Below are positions 10,442-20,059 of a stretch of DNA of 64,000 nt, one piece after another. The notes below the pieces were generated by a model. The model did not search any database, was not told the origin of the DNA, and saw only the letters and a list, made by a program, of their open reading frames with translations. Position numbers and translations under genes: made by a program. The stretch is from Xenorhabdus japonica. GTDB taxonomy: Bacteria; Pseudomonadota; Gammaproteobacteria; Enterobacterales; Enterobacteriaceae. How positions within the stretch are numbered: the stretch's first letter is position 1; each line of letters starts with the position of its first letter. The stretch covers positions 141,692 through 205,691 of the forward strand of contig NZ_FOVO01000002.1 of assembly GCF_900115195.1 (NCBI RefSeq), given 5' to 3'.

Positions 10442-10681
10442 ATGAAAAAATCGAACAGCATCAAATCCCTTTTTGGACAAAGAATTAGGTATCTCAGGAG
10501 AGAAGCTGGGATGTCACAGGAAGCTTTTGCTGATAAATGTGGGTTGGATCGAACCTATGTCAGTGGCATTGAGCGTGGTGTCAGGAATCCTACCTTGGAA
10601 ATTATTTATGTAATAGCAAATGGACTACAGATTGAACTTAATGAGCTGTTCAATTTCGAAACAATACATCCTCCCCATTAA
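10442..10681 (+). CDS. XRE-family regulator resembling restriction-modification controller (C) proteins
   Basis: A 79-residue single-domain helix-turn-helix protein: FGQRIRYLRREAGMSQEAFADKCGLDRTYVSGIERGVRNPTLE in outline, ending in NELF. Length and sequence are like C proteins that time expression of restriction genes. No methylase or endonuclease gene is adjacent, so it would be an orphan, perhaps co-opted to regulate the divergent Nlp-like gene. It could also be a generic XRE repressor; the C-box-like upstream sites are what tip the balance. Confidence 0.7.
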   Translation: MKKSNSIKSLFGQRIRYLRREAGMSQEAFADKCGLDRTYVSGIERGVRNPTLEIIYVIANGLQIELNELFNFETIHPPH

Positions 10682-10694
10682 ATATTCTCTATAT

Positions 10695-10943
10695 CTACCA
10701 TATTTCAAGTTGCAGCCAATAAAGCTGCGACTGAAAAATCATTTTTCTCTTGTTATTTCTCTTTAATACGAAACTGAAGGCCAAATGCAACCACAATCCA
10801 GTATCTGATGAAGCATTTGCCTGACAGGGTATTACAATATGCCACATTGTTCTTGATCTTATGCAGTGCTGTATTGATGGGATTCCGACTAATTTGAAGA
10901 GACTTCCTTGACTATTGAGTCGAATGATAGGCTCAACAGCCAA
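10695..10943 (-). other. Uncharacterised stretch with a doubtful small ORF
   Basis: An 82-codon minus-strand frame has no recognisable domain and no clear ribosome binding site. Its 3' end overlaps a hairpin (GTTGCAGC..GCTGCGAC, about 10709-10731). It may be a degenerate mobile or repeat sequence. I do not call it a gene. Confidence 0.25.
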
Positions 10944-10990
10944 GGAATATATTGAACATAATTAATAAATCAGTAATTGATATTAATAAA

Positions 10991-11941
10991 TCAATAAGTG
11001 GTTTCGCCAATATTTTTCAGGGCATCAATCACTAATTGCCAGAACTTACTGTGATCCAATTTGACAGCAACTTGTGTATGGCAATCTTCAGGTGGAGAAA
11101 AACGGAAATCTGCTACTGTCATTCCGGTTGTTAATGCTCCCGTTAGCTCGATATTAACGGGAACTTTTTGGGTCGTCATAACATCAGGCTCGATCACATA
11201 AGCTACAGCACAGGGATCATGCACTGGAGGATAACCAAATCCCTGATGCTCACGATATCTATCCCCATAAAATTTCAGCGCATCCAACACAAATTGCGAG
11301 GAACGTGTCTTAATTTGAGCGATTGCCTCGATAATTTCAGGTGTTGCTTGAGCTTGATGAGTGAGATCTAAACCAACCATCGTCAGCGGCCATTTTTCAT
11401 TAAAAACAATGTGTGCGGCTTCTGGATCGATCAAAATATTGAATTCCGCAACTGCACTTCTGTTTCCTTTATGATAACCCCCTCCCATCAATACGACTTC
11501 CTTCACCCGCTCAACGATTTGCGGTGCTTTGCGTGCGGCCATAGCGATGTTTGTCAAACCCGCGGTCGGAACCAAAGTCACACTTTTAGGCGGATTTTCC
11601 ATAATCACATCAATAATTAAATCAATTGCATGGCGAGCATCCAGTTTCATTGCTGGCTCAGGAAGAATGGGGCCATCTAAGCCAGTTTCACCATGAATGT
11701 CTGGGGCTGTATTGATCTCTCGAACAAGTGGGCGGTGGCATCCTGCTGCGAAAGGGACATTGTGGATATTGGCGATGCGTGCAATGCAAAGGGCATTGCG
11801 GGTTACTTTATTCAGGGTTTGATTACCAACAACGGTTGTGACAGCCAACAGCTCAATATTCGGGTTCCCGTGGGCAAGCAGGAGAGCAATGGCATCATCA
11901 TGTCCGGGATCGCAGTCAAGGATAATTTTCTTGGGTAGCAT
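10991..11941 (-). CDS. Pyrimidine-preferring ribonucleoside hydrolase (RihB-like)
   Basis: Nucleoside hydrolase of the inosine/uridine-preferring family; it splits ribonucleosides into base and ribose. The protein has 316 residues. The N-terminal Ca2+ site DCDPGHDD (residues 9-16), the loop HGETGLDGP, the AEFNI..DPEAA stretch and HDPC near residue 240 are all present. Similarity looks closer to E. coli RihB than to RihA, but I cannot separate the substrate classes with certainty. It stands alone, with no transporter next to it. Confidence 0.88.
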   Translation of the reverse strand: MLPKKIILDCDPGHDDAIALLLAHGNPNIELLAVTTVVGNQTLNKVTRNALCIARIANIHNVPFAAGCHRPLVREINTAPDIHGETGLDGPILPEPAMKLDARHAIDLIIDVIMENPPKSVTLVPTAGLTNIAMAARKAPQIVERVKEVVLMGGGYHKGNRSAVAEFNILIDPEAAHIVFNEKWPLTMVGLDLTHQAQATPEIIEAIAQIKTRSSQFVLDALKFYGDRYREHQGFGYPPVHDPCAVAYVIEPDVMTTQKVPVNIELTGALTTGMTVADFRFSPPEDCHTQVAVKLDHSKFWQLVIDALKNIGETTY

Positions 11942-12381
11942 ATTTATTCCTTTCAGTGACTATACCCATTATTTTCAAGTCATTGTTTTGTCGGTGATAA
12001 CTCGAAACTTATTAGGTACATATATAAATATCTTTTTTCAGAATAATTCACTAACAGAAAAAATTCCTCCCAATTCATCACAAAGTGAAAATATAAAAGT
12101 TACATCTTGTTAATAAATATTTTAATAATTGTGATTTAATTAACATGAAAACAACAAATGATTTGAGCATTTCAATTACATATGATTCATATACATATCA
12201 GACATTAAGTGCGTGAATTGTTATTTATATCAATTTGTTAATATTTCGACCCTTTATTGCTTTGTTAATACACCTGAATAACTAATATTCAATAGATGTG
12301 ATAAATCCCCCTGAGAAACGGAGTAGCAAGGTGATCGGCTGAACACCATCAGGGGATAAGCAGATGCTCATGGGGTATAAC
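11942..12381. other. Intergenic, AT-rich, no gene seen
   Basis: About 440 bp between the divergent nucleoside hydrolase and the amine oxidase genes. It must hold both promoters. I see no clear operator, repeat or RNA. Confidence 0.4.
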
Positions 12382-13683
12382 ATGAATAATCAACTTGATT
12401 CATTAACATACTATGCGGCAACAAAAAAATACGATCTTCGTTTTCCAATGCTGACAGAAGATTTGGATGTTGATGTAGTTATCATTGGCGGAGGTTTTTC
12501 TGGTATCAATACGGCATTAGAGCTGGCAGAAAAAGGCATCACTAATATTGCAATTTTGGAAGGCCGGACTTTGGGATATGGTGGTACAGGCCGTAATGGT
12601 GGTCAAGTGATGACGGGCATTGGTCATGACTTGGATAAGATCAAGCGCCATACGGGTAAAAAAGGTTTAGAAACCATATTTAAAATCAGTAGCTTGGGGG
12701 CAGGGATAATTCGTGATCGAATTGCCAAATATAATATTCAGGCTGATTTTTGCCAAGGTTATGCTTATCTTGGCTGTAATCCGCGACATGATAAAACATT
12801 GCATAGCTGGTTACACGAATTTCGTTCGGCTTCCCCTGATGAAGAAATTGAACTTTATACTGGTGCGGATGTTAAGAAAGTTATTGGTTCGGACCGCTAT
12901 ACCAGCGCATTAAAACATATGGGGGGCGGGCATGTTCATTCGCTCAATTTGCTGTTGGGAGAAGCCAAGGCTGCCACTGAATACGGTGTCAAAATTTTTG
13001 AAAACAGTCAGGTTGTGAACGTAGAGTATGGCCCCAGAGTTACAGTTCGCACATCAATGGGGTCAGTTCGAGCCAATAAGATGTTGTGGGCATGCAATGC
13101 CTTTTTGGCTGGACTCGAACCAACTATTTATAGAAAAACGATCAATACCTATGCCTTCCAATTGATGACAGAAGAATTGTCGGACGATTTGATTAAAAGG
13201 ATCAGTCCGATTCGTGGGGCATACAGTGATATTAGCCCTGTTATCGATTATTACCGCGTTACCAAAGAAAATCGTTTGCTATATGGCAGCGCGACACATT
13301 TCATTGAATATATACCTTCCGATTTAAAAGCATGGAACCGCAATCTCATGCTCAAAACTTTCCCTTATTTGAAAGATGTGAAGATAGAACTGGCATGGGG
13401 CGGACCATTATGTTGCAGCGCCAATCTGTTCCCGCAAATTGGTTCTCTGCCTGATCATAAAAATGTGTTCTATGTTCAAGGGTATTCGGGTTTTGGTGTG
13501 ACGCCCAGCCACATTATCTGCAAAATTCTGGCTGAAGGAATGAGTGAAGGCTCAGATCGTTATTCGCTACTGAGTTCGATTCCACACATCAATATTATCG
13601 GGAAAGACAGATTGAGAAATGTACTGCTCTCTGCCGGTAAGATTTGGCATCAAACTGCAGGTTATTGGCAAGGACGTCGTTAG
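12382..13683 (+). CDS. FAD-dependent amine oxidoreductase (PuuB-like, DAO family)
   Basis: A flavoprotein of 433 residues with the dinucleotide-binding motif VVIIGGGFSGIN about 30 residues in, then GYGGTGRNGGQ and, near the end, the second FAD-contact region (YVQGYSGFGVTPSH). Alignment by eye follows E. coli PuuB, gamma-glutamylputrescine oxidase, including the N-terminal SxxYYAAxxKY region, which favours ATG 12382 over ATG 12364. It would oxidise an amine to an aldehyde with H2O2; the aldehyde dehydrogenase downstream would take the product. The actual substrate is not shown by the sequence. Confidence 0.85.
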   Translation: MNNQLDSLTYYAATKKYDLRFPMLTEDLDVDVVIIGGGFSGINTALELAEKGITNIAILEGRTLGYGGTGRNGGQVMTGIGHDLDKIKRHTGKKGLETIFKISSLGAGIIRDRIAKYNIQADFCQGYAYLGCNPRHDKTLHSWLHEFRSASPDEEIELYTGADVKKVIGSDRYTSALKHMGGGHVHSLNLLLGEAKAATEYGVKIFENSQVVNVEYGPRVTVRTSMGSVRANKMLWACNAFLAGLEPTIYRKTINTYAFQLMTEELSDDLIKRISPIRGAYSDISPVIDYYRVTKENRLLYGSATHFIEYIPSDLKAWNRNLMLKTFPYLKDVKIELAWGGPLCCSANLFPQIGSLPDHKNVFYVQGYSGFGVTPSHIICKILAEGMSEGSDRYSLLSSIPHINIIGKDRLRNVLLSAGKIWHQTAGYWQGRR

Positions 13684-13782
13684 TTTTATCGCTGTTTAGA
13701 TTTTTTTCTTGTCACTATTTTCTTTTTACTATTTTTTGAACAGTAACTATTTTTGAACAATAACCATTAAAAGGTAAAAGTC

Positions 13783-14151
13783 ATGATAAAGCCACTATTG
13801 TTAGATAAAGCACTTCCTGAATTAATGCCAATTGGCAGCGTCACCAATCTTGGTTCTATTGTGGTGGAAGGGGATCCGCAGGTGAGTGTCGCCATGACCC
13901 ATGGGGAACCAGCGGATAATCTGACATGTGGTATTTTCGCCTGTACCAAAGGCACATTTAAAATGACCTATTCCTTTGATGAAATGGCAACGGTGCATGA
14001 AGGCTCAGTGAAACTGACTGATGTCAAAACAGGAAGTACGGTTGAATATCATAAAGGCGACTCGTGGTTTGCGGTAAAAGGGACTGAAGTATTGTGGGAA
14101 ATCACCTGTGAACGTTTCGTCAAACATTACATGGCTTGTATAAACGGGTAA
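13783..14151 (+). CDS. Cupin-domain protein (DUF861-like)
   Basis: A 122-residue single cupin of the Cupin_3/DUF861 type: FKMTYSFDEMATVHEGSVKLTD is the first cupin motif region and YHKGDSWFAVKGTEVLWEI the second. It lies between an amine oxidase and an aldehyde dehydrogenase and probably belongs to the same catabolic operon; homologues are common beside polyamine or amino-acid oxidation genes. Its role (enzyme or small-molecule sensor) is unknown. Confidence 0.75.
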   Translation: MIKPLLLDKALPELMPIGSVTNLGSIVVEGDPQVSVAMTHGEPADNLTCGIFACTKGTFKMTYSFDEMATVHEGSVKLTDVKTGSTVEYHKGDSWFAVKGTEVLWEITCERFVKHYMACING

Positions 14152-14175
14152 ATATCAGACTAGACAGAGGGAAAA

Positions 14176-15672
14176 ATGATGAGTGAAATTAATTTGCTGG
14201 AGTCGGTTACTGCTTTCTTGCAGCGTTCTCACGGTCATTATATTAATGGAGTCTCTATTCTTGGTCAGGAAAGTGAAACTTTTTCTATCGTTAACCCTGC
14301 TTCTGGTGAAATGATAGCGACGATCAATCAGGGAGGAGAAGCCGAGGTTAATCAGGCAATGCAGGCGGCATCAACCGCTTTTCACGGATCATGGGCACAA
14401 ATCTCCCCTATAGAGCGGGGAAATTGTCTGAATCGGCTGGCTGATCTATTACAGAAAAATGGTGAGGAGCTAGCGCAATTGGACAGTTTATGCTCTGGTA
14501 AACCGATTCAATTATCCCGCATGCTGGAGGTGGGAGCATCAGCCGATTATTTACGCTACTTTGCGGGATGGTCGAGCAAAATCACTGGTGAAACATTGAA
14601 TGTCTCATTGCCATCGTTTAAAGGAGAAAAATATAGCGCCTTTACTCATCGTGAGCCTATTGGCGTTGTGGTCGGTATTATTCCGTGGAATTTCTCCATT
14701 ATGATAGCAACTTGGAAATTGGGCGCAGCACTGGCCTGTGGTTGTACGATTGTGCTTAAACCCAGCGAATATACTCCTTTAACTATACTGCGTGTGGCTG
14801 AGCTGGCAAAAGAAGCGGGAATTCCAGATGGTGTGATCAATATCGTCAATGGTTCAGGTGCTCGCATTGGATCTTCTCTGATTAGCCATCCTCAATGTGC
14901 CAAAGTCACTTTTACAGGCTCAGTTCCAACGGGAATGATTGTGGGTAAATCGGCTCTGGAACAGGGATTGAAACGCACAACACTAGAGCTTGGTGGCAAA
15001 AATGCAGCGGCGTTTCTGTCGGATATGACCGTTGAGAAAATCGTTGATGGCATATTGGAAGCGGGATACGTGTATCAAGGGCAAATCTGCGCGGCTGCGG
15101 AACGTTTTTATATTCCATCTGTTCATATGGATGATGTTTTAACGTTACTTACTGAACGATTATCTGCGATGAAAATCGGCTCCCCCCTTGATGAATCAAC
15201 GGAAATGGGGCCTCTGGCAAACAAAGCTCATTATGACAAAATTCTGTCTCTGTTTGAAAAAGCGCGTCAGGAAGGTTGCGAAATTGTCTACGGAGGCTAC
15301 GCACTGGAAGGGCCGGGATTTTTTGTCGCACCCACGATCGTGAAAGCCAATAGTACTGAAGACACGTTAATGAAAGAGGAGACATTCGGGCCGATCGGGA
15401 CTTTCCTCAGTTATGACGATGAGGAAGAGCTAATTGACATGATGAATGCAACGCCATTTGGGTTGTCTGCCAGTTTATGGACGAACAATATGAGTAAAGC
15501 AATGCGTATGACTTCACGTATTGAAGCCGGCATTGTTTGGATCAACATGCATACGTTTCTAGATCCTGCGCTACCGTTTGGTGGCTGGAAATCTTCAGGG
15601 ATTGGGCGTGAGTTTGGCAGTGCATTTATTGAACATTACACGGAACTGAAATCGGTCATGGTGCGTTATTGA
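14176..15672 (+). CDS. NAD(P)-dependent aldehyde dehydrogenase (phenylacetaldehyde / gamma-glutamyl-aminobutyraldehyde type)
   Basis: A 498-residue class 1/2 aldehyde dehydrogenase. It shows PWNFSIM, the Rossmann region FTGSVPTG, the general base Glu in LELGGKN and the nucleophile Cys in GQICAAAER. The C-terminal region LPFGGWKSSGIGREFG and the end (TELKSVMVRY) are most like FeaB/PadA, but the neighbours suggest the aldehyde comes from the PuuB-like oxidase. ATG 14176 and ATG 14179 are equally possible after AGAGGG. A stem-loop at 15709-15742 may end the operon. Confidence 0.87.
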   Translation: MMSEINLLESVTAFLQRSHGHYINGVSILGQESETFSIVNPASGEMIATINQGGEAEVNQAMQAASTAFHGSWAQISPIERGNCLNRLADLLQKNGEELAQLDSLCSGKPIQLSRMLEVGASADYLRYFAGWSSKITGETLNVSLPSFKGEKYSAFTHREPIGVVVGIIPWNFSIMIATWKLGAALACGCTIVLKPSEYTPLTILRVAELAKEAGIPDGVINIVNGSGARIGSSLISHPQCAKVTFTGSVPTGMIVGKSALEQGLKRTTLELGGKNAAAFLSDMTVEKIVDGILEAGYVYQGQICAAAERFYIPSVHMDDVLTLLTERLSAMKIGSPLDESTEMGPLANKAHYDKILSLFEKARQEGCEIVYGGYALEGPGFFVAPTIVKANSTEDTLMKEETFGPIGTFLSYDDEEELIDMMNATPFGLSASLWTNNMSKAMRMTSRIEAGIVWINMHTFLDPALPFGGWKSSGIGREFGSAFIEHYTELKSVMVRY

Positions 15673-15708
15673 TGGAATATTGAGTTTATATTTAGGTTTA
15701 TATTGATA

Positions 15709-15747
15709 GAGCGCTGCTCGGTTTTTGGCTGTTGAAGCGCTCATTTT
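15709..15747 (+). terminator. Probable terminator of the amine-oxidation operon
   Basis: The stem GAGCGCT (15709-15715) / AGCGCTC (15736-15742) is followed by ATTTT. The loop is long (20 nt), so termination may be weak. Confidence 0.5.
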
Positions 15748-15772
15748 ACTCTTCCTGCCTTGCAGAAAAACG

Positions 15773-15794
15773 CTGTCATAAGAATGTCGTCATA
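15773..15794 (+). promoter_or_regulatory. Pho box upstream of phoA
   Basis: CTGTCATAAGA-ATGTCGTCATA: two 11-bp direct repeats with the TGTCAT core that PhoB binds. It lies 92 bp before phoA, which indicates induction by phosphate starvation. Confidence 0.7.
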
Positions 15795-15885
15795 GGTTCA
15801 AATAAGTGTCATGTGACATATCTATTATCTGAGCAACTTATCACGATGTTTTTCATCCTATTCATATGACTGCAAGGAAAATCCT

Positions 15886-17328
15886 ATGTCGCGTAATTAT
15901 GAAAAAAATCTGCTGGCTGCGGTGGTTGCTGTAGTAATGTCAGGAGCTACTATGCCTGTATGGGCAGCCGACGATTCAAATTACATTATGGCGCAACAGC
16001 GTGCAGCACAAGGCAATATTACCAAATTTGGTGGAGCACGCCGTTTGGCTCAAGATCAAACAGAAGCACTTAAGGCTGCCTTGAGCAACAATAAAGCTAA
16101 GAATGTGATCCTATTTATCGGCGATGGCATGGGGGATTCTGAAATTACCATTGCGCGTAATTATGCAGAAGGTGCAGGTGGTTTTTTTCAGGGGATAGAT
16201 GCCTTGCCATTCACAGGGCAATATACTCACTATTCGTTAGATAAGAAGACTCAGAAACCCAACTACGTGACAGATTCAGCCGCTTCTGCCACGGCTTGGG
16301 CAACGGGAGTAAAAACCTATAATGGGGCGTTGGGAATTGATGTTTTTGGCAAACCTCATCAATCTCTTTTGGAATTAGCCAAAAAGAACAGCAAAGCAAC
16401 GGGAAATGTCACCACGGCTGAAATTCAGGATGCAACTCCAGCGGCTTTATATGCCCATGTGACGGGTCGCAAGTGTTATGGTCCAGAAGAAACGACGAAG
16501 AAATGCGCCACTGACGCTTTAGAAAATGGTGGTAAAGGTTCCATTACCGAACAATTGCTGGCAGCACGTGTTGATGTGACCTTGGGAGGTGGTGCAAAAT
16601 CATTTACCCAACAATCAATATCAGGAACCAATAAAGAAAAAACATTGCAACAACAAGCATTAGAACAGGGATACCAATGGGTAACAGATGCGAAGTCATT
16701 AACCGCCGTCAAAGATGCCAATCAACAAAAGCCATTGTTAGGTTTATTTCATGATGGAAATATGGATGTTGCCTGGGAAGGACCAAAAGCGGTTTATCAC
16801 GGCAATATTGATGAAAAGCCCGTAAAATGCGCAGTGAATTCTAAATTAGATCCTAACGCACCAACGTTGGAACAAATGACAGAAAAAGCCATTGATTTAC
16901 TGAAAGAGAACAAAAATGGCTTTTTCCTGCAAGTCGAAAGCGCTTCGATTGATAAACAGGATCATAATGCCAATCCTTGTGCGCAGATTGGTGAAACCGT
17001 GGCCTTGGATAAAGCCGTACAAGTTGGTCTGAAATTTGCGAAAGAACATGGCGACACTCTTGTGATAGTGACTGCTGATCATGCGCATTCTAGTCAGATC
17101 GTTGAACCTGATGTCAAATCACCTGGCTTGACTCGATCGCTGATTACGAAAGATGGTGCAGTTATGACAGTAAATTATGGTAATTCGGAAGGGAATAGTC
17201 AGGAGCATACTGGTACACAGCTACGCGTTGCCGCCTATGGCCCACATGCTGCTAATGTTGTCGGTTTGACTGATCAAACGGATCTGTTCTTTACCATACG
17301 TGATGCAATGGATCTGAAAGAACAGTGA
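15886..17328 (+). CDS. phoA: Alkaline phosphatase PhoA
   Basis: Periplasmic phosphomonoesterase that supplies phosphate under starvation. The 480 residues (E. coli 471) start with a signal peptide ending near [18 protein letters not shown] carries the first metal Asp, [10 protein letters not shown] the phosphorylated Ser, and the late TADHAHSSQ and EHTGTQ the remaining metal ligands. Four Cys outside the signal peptide fit periplasmic disulfides. A Pho box precedes it and a GC-rich stem-loop follows. It is not adjacent to phoBR here. Confidence 0.95.
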   Translation: MSRNYEKNLLAAVVAVVMSGATMPVWAADDSNYIMAQQRAAQGNITKFGGARRLAQDQTEALKAALSNNKAKNVILFIGDGMGDSEITIARNYAEGAGGFFQGIDALPFTGQYTHYSLDKKTQKPNYVTDSAASATAWATGVKTYNGALGIDVFGKPHQSLLELAKKNSKATGNVTTAEIQDATPAALYAHVTGRKCYGPEETTKKCATDALENGGKGSITEQLLAARVDVTLGGGAKSFTQQSISGTNKEKTLQQQALEQGYQWVTDAKSLTAVKDANQQKPLLGLFHDGNMDVAWEGPKAVYHGNIDEKPVKCAVNSKLDPNAPTLEQMTEKAIDLLKENKNGFFLQVESASIDKQDHNANPCAQIGETVALDKAVQVGLKFAKEHGDTLVIVTADHAHSSQIVEPDVKSPGLTRSLITKDGAVMTVNYGNSEGNSQEHTGTQLRVAAYGPHAANVVGLTDQTDLFFTIRDAMDLKEQ

Positions 17329-17364
17329 CCTGCTTCAATTGTCTTTTCTCCATTCTTGATTAAC

Positions 17365-17397
17365 GGCGCGGGGGCTTTTATCCCGCGTTCTTCTTCT
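17365..17397 (+). terminator. Terminator after phoA
   Basis: An 8-bp GC-rich stem (17365-17372 / 17382-17389, with two G-U pairs at the base) is followed by a T/C-rich run. Confidence 0.65.
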
Positions 17398-17544
17398 TAG
17401 ATTTCGAAAAGAAATTGGAGCCTTGAGTAAACAATAAAATCAGCAATTAGATTATAAGAAGGATCAAATAAGATTGAGGAAACTATAAGAAGGGAAAAAA
17501 GGGGAAGCACAAGATAAGAAAGAAAGGGAAGAAAAATGAAACAG

Positions 17545-17631
17545 TGGTGCGAAGGGGGGGACTTGAACCCCCACGTCCGTAAGGACACTAACACCTGAAG
17601 CTAGCGCGTCTACCAATTCCGCCACCCTCGC
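17545..17631 (-). tRNA. tRNA-Leu (anticodon CAG)
   Basis: An 87-nt cloverleaf on the minus strand including the encoded CCA. It begins GCGAGGGTGGCGG, has a long variable arm (TGTCC..GGACG) and the anticodon loop TTCAGGT in the stem CTAGC..GTTAG. It matches the E. coli tRNA-Leu(CAG) layout almost base for base. A minus-strand promoter with a GC-rich discriminator lies about 45 bp upstream. Confidence 0.97.
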
Positions 17632-17673
17632 ATATATCAGAAACTATCACTTAAATGGATAGCATGGAGGCGC

Positions 17674-17701
17674 ATTCTAGAGATTTTATGGCTGGCGTCA
17701 A
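17674..17701 (-). promoter_or_regulatory. tRNA-Leu promoter
   Basis: On the minus strand: TTGACG (17701-17696), 16-bp spacer, TAGAAT (17679-17674), then the GC-rich discriminator GCGCCTCC, typical of stringently controlled stable-RNA promoters. Confidence 0.75.
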
Positions 17702-17848
17702 TCATTATTTAGTGAGAAAACGTGTGATTGGCGTAAAAATCGGCATGTCAAATATGCTTGGGAAAGGCAGAGATAATATGCTGATAAATAGAAATTGCCT
17801 GCCCATTAAATTAGAGCAGGCAAAACAGGGATGCATTTAATGTCTGAG

Positions 17849-18862
17849 TTATTTCTTCGTCGCTTGGTATACTTTGAATTTACCTGTTTGCGCAATGACT
17901 TCATGGTTACCGAAGGCATTATCCAGCAGGGCAGGATAAGGTAAGAAAGCGTTTGCGACGATCCGCAATTTACCACCGGATTTAAGATAATTTGGTGCCA
18001 TGCGAATCATATCATCGGCAGCAACCAAGTTAGTTTTCAAGCCATCATGGAATGGTGGATTAGAAATAATCCAGTTGAATTTTTCTTCAATGGCAGAATA
18101 CACATTACTGGTGACCACATTACCTTCCAGCTTATTAGCTTTCAATGTTGCCTTGCTGGATGTGATGGCGGCAGCACTGACATCGCTTAGTGTCAGGGAC
18201 AGATCAGGGTTCTTTTTACCCAATACGGTTGCCAGTACCCCAGCACCACAAGCAATGTCCAATAGGCTACCAGAGATAGGGGTATCAAAAGTGGAAAGCA
18301 GCAGACGACTGCCGACATCCAAATCATCTTGGCTGAATACACCGGGCAGCGTATTGACCGTGACATCTCCCACCTGATAGCTGTTCCACCAATTGTTTTG
18401 ATCAAACTGAACCTGATTTTTCAATTGACCATAAAACAGACTGCAACGACGTGCTGTATCAATTTTGTGGAAAGTAGCAATACCTTCCATTAATTTATCA
18501 ACACTGCGTACACCACTGCGATTCTCACCCACGATAAAAATATCCGTTCCGGGAGGCAGGATGGAGAACAGATTGCGTAGTTGGAAACGTGCTTCTTGTT
18601 TGCTTTTTGGCCAATAATAAATCAGTGTGTCACACTCTTTGATAAATGTGCTGTCTGCTAAAAGGCCAAACCAGGCATTATCACCAAGCTGACGGATCAG
18701 GGATTGCCAATGGTGATATTGGCTAGTATGCACACGCACACTTGCAGTTTCAATTTCCGTTGCTAGATTGTCCTGAAGATCACCGGCAAAGAGTAAGTGA
18801 TGAGAGCGGAATTGCTCATGATGGCGCAGAATAACTTCGCTGGCCGGGGTTAATACTGACAT
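17849..18862 (-). CDS. rsmC: 16S rRNA m2G1207 methyltransferase RsmC
   Basis: SAM-dependent methylase that modifies G1207 of 16S rRNA in the 30S subunit. The 337 residues form a tandem of an N-terminal degenerate and a C-terminal active methylase domain: SAM loop [12 protein letters not shown], and the catalytic NPPFHDG. It is divergent from holD, the same order as in E. coli. Confidence 0.95.
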   Translation of the reverse strand: MSVLTPASEVILRHHEQFRSHHLLFAGDLQDNLATEIETASVRVHTSQYHHWQSLIRQLGDNAWFGLLADSTFIKECDTLIYYWPKSKQEARFQLRNLFSILPPGTDIFIVGENRSGVRSVDKLMEGIATFHKIDTARRCSLFYGQLKNQVQFDQNNWWNSYQVGDVTVNTLPGVFSQDDLDVGSRLLLSTFDTPISGSLLDIACGAGVLATVLGKKNPDLSLTLSDVSAAAITSSKATLKANKLEGNVVTSNVYSAIEEKFNWIISNPPFHDGLKTNLVAADDMIRMAPNYLKSGGKLRIVANAFLPYPALLDNAFGNHEVIAQTGKFKVYQATKK

Positions 18863-19000
18863 CTATGTATAGCTCCTATAAATCTTTATCCAAGTATAAG
18901 TATCAGTGGGCAGAACTGAATGCCATGCTGGTTGGCGCAGAGATAAGCCCTCTGATAATATATTACCTGTTATTTTTTATGGCAGATGGAATAAAACACG

Positions 19001-19411
19001 ATGACGAAGCGTGACAGATTACTCTCCCAACTGGGAATCACCCAATGGGTTTTGCGTAGCCCAATGACCTTGCAAGGTGAATTATCTGTCCTCATCCCTG
19101 ATTCAACCCATCTATTGATCATTAGTTATGATCAAATTGACTTAAGTCATTCATTGTTTGCTGATATTTTTACAGCCATGGGGATTGATGCCTCATCGGT
19201 ATATTGCATCACGACAAAAGATGTTGAGCTACTTTCAGAATCAATCCACTGCCCGTGTTGGCTGTTAGGGGTTGATATTACCTTACCAATACAAGGGATT
19301 TCTTTGAGAAGCCCGGCATTAAATGATTTATCTCTTGATGGGAATGCAAAACGTGCTCTTTGGCAACAAATTTACCATTATGAAGAATATTTCTCTATTA
19401 ACTCTCGCTGA
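19001..19411 (+). CDS. holD: DNA polymerase III psi subunit HolD
   Basis: A 136-residue protein (E. coli 137). The start (LSQLGITQWVLRSP) and the end (SPALNDLS..LWQQIYHYE) match HolD. Psi links the clamp loader to chi and SSB. rimI starts inside its 3' end, so the two are translationally coupled as in E. coli. Confidence 0.93.
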   Translation: MTKRDRLLSQLGITQWVLRSPMTLQGELSVLIPDSTHLLIISYDQIDLSHSLFADIFTAMGIDASSVYCITTKDVELLSESIHCPCWLLGVDITLPIQGISLRSPALNDLSLDGNAKRALWQQIYHYEEYFSINSR

Positions 19412-19829
19412 TCTTCCAGCCGCATTTCAAATAGAACAGGCCAGCCATGTGTTTCCGTGGAGTGAAAAAACCTTTTACTCCAATCAGGGAGAACGTTATA
19501 TCAACTATAAAATAACGCAGAATAACCAGATTATCGGTTTTGCGATAACACAATATGTCATGGATCAAGCAACGCTATTTAATATTGCAATTCATCCTGA
19601 ACATCAATCGTGTGGACACGGCAGGGCATTGCTAATGTATCTCATTAATATATTACCTGAAAAACAGATCAACACGCTGTGGCTTGAGGTACGGCGCTCG
19701 AATCAATCTGCCATTCGTTTATATGAAGATATAGGTTTCAATGAAGTTTCCATCCGCAAGAATTATTACCCGACTGAGTCAGGGAAAGAAGATGCCATTA
19801 TTATGGCATTGCCGTTGTTTGGTGGGTGA
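19380..19829 (+). CDS. rimI: Ribosomal protein S18 N-alpha-acetyltransferase RimI
   Basis: GNAT acetyltransferase that acetylates the N-terminal Ala of ribosomal protein S18. The 149 residues fit E. coli RimI (148). The acetyl-CoA loop is HQSCGHGRALL, and the C-terminal GFNEVSIRKNYYPT..EDAIIMALP is characteristic. The start ATG 19380 overlaps holD by 32 bp; the longer upstream frame lies wholly within holD and is rejected. E. coli yjjG, expected next, is absent. Confidence 0.93.
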   Translation: MKNISLLTLADLPAAFQIEQASHVFPWSEKTFYSNQGERYINYKITQNNQIIGFAITQYVMDQATLFNIAIHPEHQSCGHGRALLMYLINILPEKQINTLWLEVRRSNQSAIRLYEDIGFNEVSIRKNYYPTESGKEDAIIMALPLFGG

Positions 19830-19982
19830 AGGATGTTGATAAAAATTGTTGCGAAGTAGTATGTAACATTATCAAATTTCAACTGAATTAATTAATGATT
19901 GGCTTATGCTTTATCTTGAATATCATTGGTTGTTTATAAGTCCAAGTTCAGCGAAAATAACCGCCAATCACGATTAACATGA

Positions 19983-20054
19983 CGGATTGAAAAGTGAAGT
20001 GCCAATTGAGGCGCTTCCAAATGGTATCAATCCGTGCACAGACTAGAAGATACC
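19983..20054 (+). promoter_or_regulatory. prfC leader with mutually exclusive stem-loops
   Basis: GGATTGA (19983-19989) can pair with TCAATCC (20027-20033) around an inner hairpin GAAGTGCC/GGCGCTTC (19996-20017). Alternatively GGTATC (20023-20028) can pair with GATACC (20049-20054), six bases before the prfC start. The two share 20027-20028 and cannot form together. The pairing is seen; a regulatory role is inferred. Confidence 0.4.
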
Positions 20055-20059
20055 AATTG

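Noticed and set aside
17397..17840. Two ORFs around tRNA-Leu
   Set aside because: One runs through the tRNA, the other through its promoter; neither has a ribosome binding site or a recognisable product.
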